NCBI GenBank assembly: GCA_032111745.1
Contig: JAULUH010000373.1
Coordinates: 1 to 20,635 of the forward strand
DNA from: JAULUH01 sp032111745
Lineage (GTDB): Bacteria; Chloroflexota; Anaerolineae; JAAEKA01
Reading direction: 5' to 3'
DNA: 20,635 nt
How positions within the stretch are numbered: the first letter of the stretch is position 1; each line of letters opens with the position of its first letter. The notes beneath the pieces were generated by a model. That model did no database searches. It was not told the origin of the DNA and saw only the letters and a program-made list of their open reading frames with translations. The translations under genes and the position numbers were made by a program. Shown in pieces: positions 16,598 to 20,635 of the stretch.

Positions 16598-18298
16598 ATG
16601 CAAGCCAAGACCGGCTGGAGAAGGTGGAACAGCCGCTGGATAGCCCGGGCGCTCCTGGTGGCGTTGCTTCCCCTGGCCACGGCAGTAGTTATCATGCACA
16701 GAGCCTACGCACAGACGGCCTCGAGTCTGGTCGTCGAGCGCAACCAGCAGCTGGCCTATCTTTCCGCTGCGCGTCTCGAGGACGAGCTTCTCAGCATTTC
16801 CGAGGTGCTCTCCACACTCTCGCGCACGCCAGAGATCTACCGGCGGAACGTGGCCGGCCAGAGCGAGGCACTCCAGGACGCCAGCTACCGCCTGGCTGCC
16901 TTCGACGGAGGCGTCGTGCTTCTGGACAGCTTCGGGATAGTTCGGGTGACTGTGCCGGAGCGCCCGGAAATCCTGCGGCAGGACTGGTCAGAGCAGCGGC
17001 TATTCCAGGAGATGCTCGCGTCGTCGGACATAGCCTTCTCCGACGGCGTCAACGAGGGGCCGGATGGCTCGATGGTCACGATGGTCGGCGTCCCGATTCG
17101 CAATGAGAAGGGCGAGTTTGTGGGGGTTTTGGTCGGCATGTTTGACCTGGGCAAATCGAAGGTCAATACCCTCTACGCCAGCATCGTGCGCCTGCGCATC
17201 GGCCAGAGCGGAACCACCTATCTCATCGACAGCAACGGCAAGGTCCTCTATGATTCCAACTACGCCGAGCTCGGTGAGACCTTCGACACCCGAACTTTGC
17301 CGGCGGGATCCTTCCTCGGCAGTGGAGGAGCCGGACGAACTCGCGACTCCAACGAGCATGACGTCGTGGTTGCCTATGCTCCAGTGCCTCTGACCGGCTG
17401 GACCCTGATCACCGAGGACGACTGGTCGGTGGTGACACGCCCCACCCGGCGCTATTCCAACGCCCTGCTGGCCCTGCTGGCGGTGGGGATGGTGATCCCC
17501 GCCGCCGGCCTGGGGCTGTTTGTGCACCAGCGCCAGGCCGAAATGCACGAACAGGAGCGGCTCCACCAGGCGACGCGGGTGGCCGGCCTGGTTCAGCAGG
17601 CGCTCCTTCCCAGGCACGTGCCCCTGCTCCTGGGATGGAACCTGACCGTTCACCACCAGCCTGCCAGCACGATGGGCGGGGACTTCTACGACTACCTGAT
17701 ACTGCCGGACGGGCACCTGGTGCTCACGGTGGGGGATGTCGCCGACACCAGTGTGCAGGCTGCGGTCGTGGCTGCCACGACAAGGGCGGCATTGCGTGCC
17801 GCAGCTTACAATGCCCTGGCACCCTGCGCAGCCCTGGCCCAGGCCTGTCGGCTGCTATGCCCGGAAATGCAGGCTGGCAAGGGGGTAACCTGCCTGTATG
17901 CCATGCTGGACCCATCCAGTGGACGGCTGGAGTCCGCGAATGCCGGCTATGCCGTTGCCCACTTCCCTGGCAAGGCCGATGAGGGCCAGGTGAGCAGGGC
18001 GGGCCAGCCCCTGGGCCTGGTGCTGGGATCGCAGTACGAGCAGTGCCAGGTGACCATCGGTCCGGGCCAGTTCCTGCTGCTGGTCACCGACGGATTGATC
18101 GGCGCGCACAACTTGCAGGGCGAGCCCTTCGGAAGCCAGCGCCTGGAAGCGATCCTGGACCAGCCCGCTAGTTCGGGTCGTGAGGTGGTCGACGCCATCC
18201 TGGCCGAACTCACAGCGTTTGTGGGTGCTAAGTGGCAGCAAGAGGACGATATTACGCTGGTGGTTCTGGAACGCGCTGCGGAGCGGCCACCGGCCTGA
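16598..18298 (+). CDS. Membrane Cache-domain PP2C/SpoIIE-type serine phosphatase (RsbU-like output)
   Basis: 566 aa. TM1 (about 17-37), extracytoplasmic double-Cache-like sensor (40-280; VGVPIRNEKGEFVGVLVGMFDL, GQSGTTYLIDSNGKVLYDS, GWTLITEDDW), TM2 (about 288-310), then a short helix leading straight into a SpoIIE/PP2C domain (330-558) with no clear HAMP. Metal-binding acids are present: Asp362 (GGDFYDY), Asp380 (VGDV), Asp498 (VTDGL) and Asp550/551 (QEDDITLVVL). The usual GDVxGKG loop reads GDVADTS, a local departure. Such enzymes dephosphorylate STAS-type anti-anti-sigma factors and so release a sigma factor or other partner; no STAS or anti-sigma gene is in the window. Start ATG 16598 has AGGAG 5 nt upstream. 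Position after two binding proteins suggests they, or their ligands, act on the Cache domain (inference). Confidence 0.9.
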   Translation: MQAKTGWRRWNSRWIARALLVALLPLATAVVIMHRAYAQTASSLVVERNQQLAYLSAARLEDELLSISEVLSTLSRTPEIYRRNVAGQSEALQDASYRLAAFDGGVVLLDSFGIVRVTVPERPEILRQDWSEQRLFQEMLASSDIAFSDGVNEGPDGSMVTMVGVPIRNEKGEFVGVLVGMFDLGKSKVNTLYASIVRLRIGQSGTTYLIDSNGKVLYDSNYAELGETFDTRTLPAGSFLGSGGAGRTRDSNEHDVVVAYAPVPLTGWTLITEDDWSVVTRPTRRYSNALLALLAVGMVIPAAGLGLFVHQRQAEMHEQERLHQATRVAGLVQQALLPRHVPLLLGWNLTVHHQPASTMGGDFYDYLILPDGHLVLTVGDVADTSVQAAVVAATTRAALRAAAYNALAPCAALAQACRLLCPEMQAGKGVTCLYAMLDPSSGRLESANAGYAVAHFPGKADEGQVSRAGQPLGLVLGSQYEQCQVTIGPGQFLLLVTDGLIGAHNLQGEPFGSQRLEAILDQPASSGREVVDAILAELTAFVGAKWQQEDDITLVVLERAAERPPA

Positions 18299-18305
18299 TC
18301 GGCAG

Positions 18306-18334
18306 GCCGGGGCCCCTGGCCGGACGGCCCCGGC
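18306..18334 (+). other. GC-rich hairpin between the phosphatase and PDZ/GAF genes
   Basis: GCCGGGGCC (18306-18314) and GGCCCCGGC (18326-18334), perfect 9-bp arms, 11-nt loop. No U-run, so more likely an mRNA stability or partial attenuation element than a terminator. Confidence 0.4.
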
Positions 18335-18376
18335 AGTTGCCCATCGCCTGCGCCAGGCGCTGGAAGGAGTGGGAGC

Positions 18377-20575
18377 TTGGAAGCTCAAGCATCAGAGACT
18401 GTGCGTCCTTATGAACAGCTGAGCCGGCTGCTGGTGCTCACGGCCTTTGTGGTGGCATTCGCAGCGGCTGTCGCAGCTCCTGCGCTGGCCCTGTCCTGGA
18501 GCCATCGCTCCTTCCCTGGCTTTCTGGTGGAGCAGACACTGGTAGTGACCAGTACGACGGGAAGCGACTGGGCTGGAGAGCAGGCCGGGATACAGCACCC
18601 GCAGCAGGTGACCCGTATCGGCGGGCGCGCAGTAGCGACCCCTGCCGAGTACCACGCGGTGCTCTCTGCGTACCAGCCCGGCCAGCAAGTGGCTGTCCTG
18701 ACCAAAGCGCCCGACCAATCCTCGCGGCTCTTTCCCTTCGTTACCTTGAAGGAATTCCCCCGCAAGGACTTGGTAAGCCTCTTCTGGCTGCCGTATCTGG
18801 TGGGGCTGGTTTACCTGGGAATCGGCGTGTGGATCTACCTGGCCAAGGGCCAGACGCGGCCGGGCCGAGCCCTGGCTTTCTTCTGTATCAACACCGCACT
18901 GGTCTGCCTCCTCCTATTCGATCTGAGCACGACCCATGCTCTTTCTGCCCTATGGACGACCGCGATCGCGCTCACGGGTGGGGCATTGATCAGCCTGGCG
19001 ATGCGCTTTCCAGAGGAATGGACGGTGGTGAAGCGCCGGGTGTGGCTGCTGGCCTTGCCCTATGGCATTTCCCTTGCCCTGGCGGCCTGGGGGCTCGTGG
19101 TTCTGAACAGCCCGGCGCGGCCCTGGGCCTACATTACCGCCTGGGCAGCCAGCTATCGGTACGACGCCATCGCGGTCCTGTTGTTCCTGGGCGTGATGTG
19201 GCACCGTGCTCGCGCTGGCAACTCCATTGTAGCGCGCAGGCAAGCGCGCGTCGTGCTCCTGGGGAGTTTTATCGCGTTTATTCCAGTGACCCTCTGGTTT
19301 GTCACCCCGGTCTTTGGACTCTCGCTGCCGTTCAAGGGCCTGCTGTTTCTACCAGGGCTGCTGATCTTCCCTGTGGCGGTGACAGTGGCCATCCTCCGCT
19401 ATCGGCTTTCGGAGGCCGACACCCTGGTGACCAGGACCGTGGTCTACGGAGCCCTCTCGGCCATCCTGGTCGGGGTATTCGCTGCCGCCCGTGGCCTGAC
19501 GCAGAGGATGTTTGTGGCCTTCACCGGCGAGGAGAGCGACGCCGCGATTGTCATCACGACCCTGGTCGTTGTCGCAGCCTTCACCCCCTTGAAGAGCCGT
19601 GTGGAGAAATTCGTGGAGGCCCGCTTCCGGCAGGCACCCGATAGCACCCGTGACCTCAAGCTCTTTGGCCAGCAGGTCCAGGCGTTCACGCGCATGAGCG
19701 ATGCAGAGCTACTCACCAGGCGGCTCCTGGACGAGGCCGTGGTCGCGCTCAAGGCCCAATCCGGGGCCATGAGCCTGGTGGTGGACGGCAATACGCAGGC
19801 CTTCCAGGCTTCAGGCCGCTGGACAGGGGAGGCCTGGCTGAGCATGCCGCTGGAATACATGGGCATGCGCTTTGGCATGTTGTTCCTGGGTCCTCGACAA
19901 AACCACGGGCAGTACAGCCGCGAGGAGTTCGAAACCCTGACCCAGGTCGCGCAGGAAGTGGCGCGCGCGGTCCGCCTCGACATGGCGGTGCACGCCCTGC
20001 TAGGTGGTCCGAGCGTGCTTACGCAGGTGCCTTCCGGCCCTGGCCAAGCCCCGGAGTCCGGCGATGAATCCATCCGGCCTAGCCAGCCACAGGCCAGATC
20101 TGTCACCACCGGCCAGCTGGGCACTTGCCCTGACCCAGGTGAGCAGGCGCGCGAGGATACCCGGACCCAAGCTCAAGGGCCGGAAATGAGGCTCGCCTCG
20201 CGCATGGAGAAGCAAGCCTCGGTACTGGTTGTGGCCAGGCCCGGTCGGCTGCGGGACGGCTGGCGGGCGCTGCTCCTGTCGATGCCGCAAATCGAGACAG
20301 CATCTACGGCGGACGACACCGCGACAGCCCTGCGCCTCGCCCGGACCCAGGAGCCGGAACTGGTGCTGCTGGACGTCGAACCCTTCGGCGACGATGCCTG
20401 GACACTGCTGGAGCAGATCAAGGCGGAACTGCCCCGTTGCCTCTGCATTGTGCTGGCCGGCGACACCCAGGAATTGCGGGTTGCGCAATCCACCGGCGCC
20501 AGTGCCGCGCTGGTCAAGGGATTCCCGGCGGCAAGGCTGTTCGAGACTGTCAACCAGCTGCTACCCGGGTATTAG
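18377..20575 (+). CDS. ComP-like PDZ / multi-TM / GAF membrane sensor ending in a degenerate receiver domain, no kinase
   Basis: 732 aa. TM1 about 18-40; PDZ-like domain 52-125 (AGIQHPQQVTRIGGRAVATPAEY, GQQVAVLTK); then about nine more hydrophobic helices between 133 and 403; a GAF-like cytoplasmic domain about 428-535; a Pro/Gln-rich linker (550-610); a receiver-like domain 613-732. The N-terminal order PDZ, multi-TM, GAF-like is that of Bacillus ComP and related sensor kinases, but HisKA and HATPase domains are absent. In the receiver the acidic pair is replaced (VVARPG), Asp666 (LVLLDVEP) and Lys714 (LVKGFP) remain, and the switch Thr is replaced by Ala694 (IVLAGD), so normal phosphorylation is doubtful. 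The start is TTG 18377 with AAGGAG 7 nt upstream; no in-frame ATG lies nearby. It follows the phosphatase by 78 nt and is probably in the same operon. Confidence 0.85.
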   Translation: MEAQASETVRPYEQLSRLLVLTAFVVAFAAAVAAPALALSWSHRSFPGFLVEQTLVVTSTTGSDWAGEQAGIQHPQQVTRIGGRAVATPAEYHAVLSAYQPGQQVAVLTKAPDQSSRLFPFVTLKEFPRKDLVSLFWLPYLVGLVYLGIGVWIYLAKGQTRPGRALAFFCINTALVCLLLFDLSTTHALSALWTTAIALTGGALISLAMRFPEEWTVVKRRVWLLALPYGISLALAAWGLVVLNSPARPWAYITAWAASYRYDAIAVLLFLGVMWHRARAGNSIVARRQARVVLLGSFIAFIPVTLWFVTPVFGLSLPFKGLLFLPGLLIFPVAVTVAILRYRLSEADTLVTRTVVYGALSAILVGVFAAARGLTQRMFVAFTGEESDAAIVITTLVVVAAFTPLKSRVEKFVEARFRQAPDSTRDLKLFGQQVQAFTRMSDAELLTRRLLDEAVVALKAQSGAMSLVVDGNTQAFQASGRWTGEAWLSMPLEYMGMRFGMLFLGPRQNHGQYSREEFETLTQVAQEVARAVRLDMAVHALLGGPSVLTQVPSGPGQAPESGDESIRPSQPQARSVTTGQLGTCPDPGEQAREDTRTQAQGPEMRLASRMEKQASVLVVARPGRLRDGWRALLLSMPQIETASTADDTATALRLARTQEPELVLLDVEPFGDDAWTLLEQIKAELPRCLCIVLAGDTQELRVAQSTGASAALVKGFPAARLFETVNQLLPGY

Positions 20576-20617
20576 CCGGAAGCGGATAGGGTTGAAGACC
20601 AGGGAGACAAGCGAAAC

Positions 20618-20635
20618 ATGATTGGCCGAATCTGG
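20618..20635 (+). CDS. Start of a further gene, cut by the right edge; possibly another ABM-fold protein
   Basis: ATG 20618 opens MIGRIW before the window ends; GGGAG lies 11 nt upstream. The six residues match the start of the ABM-fold gene at 4558 (MISRIW) in five of six positions, and this opening is typical of that family. Six residues are far too few for a firm call. Confidence 0.3.

Overview
The window is GC-rich, tightly packed bacterial DNA. It most resembles the chromosome of a Chloroflexota bacterium (Anaerolineae/Caldilinea-like). This is inferred from a CHAT protein of a clade I associate with Chloroflexota, Thr/Pro-rich linkers after a lipoprotein cysteine, a Tat-type lipoprotein binding protein, DUF4260, a ScyD/ScyE-like secreted propeller, and large modular PAS/GAF signalling proteins. 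No rRNA, tRNA, CRISPR, IS element or phage gene is visible.

Layout. (1) 1-3351, minus strand: PfkB-type sugar kinase, then M29 aminopeptidase, then the N-terminal 331 residues of a fused 2Fe-2S/molybdopterin hydroxylase that runs off the left edge. Two sigma70-like promoters sharing GGTACAATC precede the kinase and the aminopeptidase. (2) 3352-3755: intergenic, with a dispersed-repeat-like element and a good promoter. (3) 3756-5217, plus: SAM methyltransferase, ABM-type small monooxygenase and cupin in one tight operon, meeting a convergent DUF4260 membrane protein. (4) 5653-8124, minus: an 823-aa membrane-anchored CHAT protease-like protein. (5) 8125-8821: non-coding, rich in inverted repeats. 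(6) 8822-10033, plus: secreted ScyD/ScyE-like beta-propeller, ending in a strong terminator. (7) 10391-13494, plus: soluble zinc-ribbon/PAS/GAF histidine kinase translationally coupled to a NarL-type response regulator, with its own promoter and terminator. (8) 13780 to the right edge, plus: two solute-binding lipoproteins, a Cache-SpoIIE phosphatase, a PDZ/multi-TM/GAF protein with a degenerate receiver, and the first codons of another gene.

The most unusual part is block 8. The binding proteins have no permease or ATPase beside them but are followed directly by membrane signalling proteins. The last of these has a sensory half laid out like Bacillus ComP, with a pseudo-receiver where the kinase should be. 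The natural reading, an inference, is an extracytoplasmic ligand-sensing cassette in which binding proteins feed a phosphatase-based signalling route, next to a separate two-component system. The membrane-spanning CHAT protein is the second item of interest: a caspase-like domain on the inside joined through W-containing repeats and one TM helix to an outside domain of unknown family.
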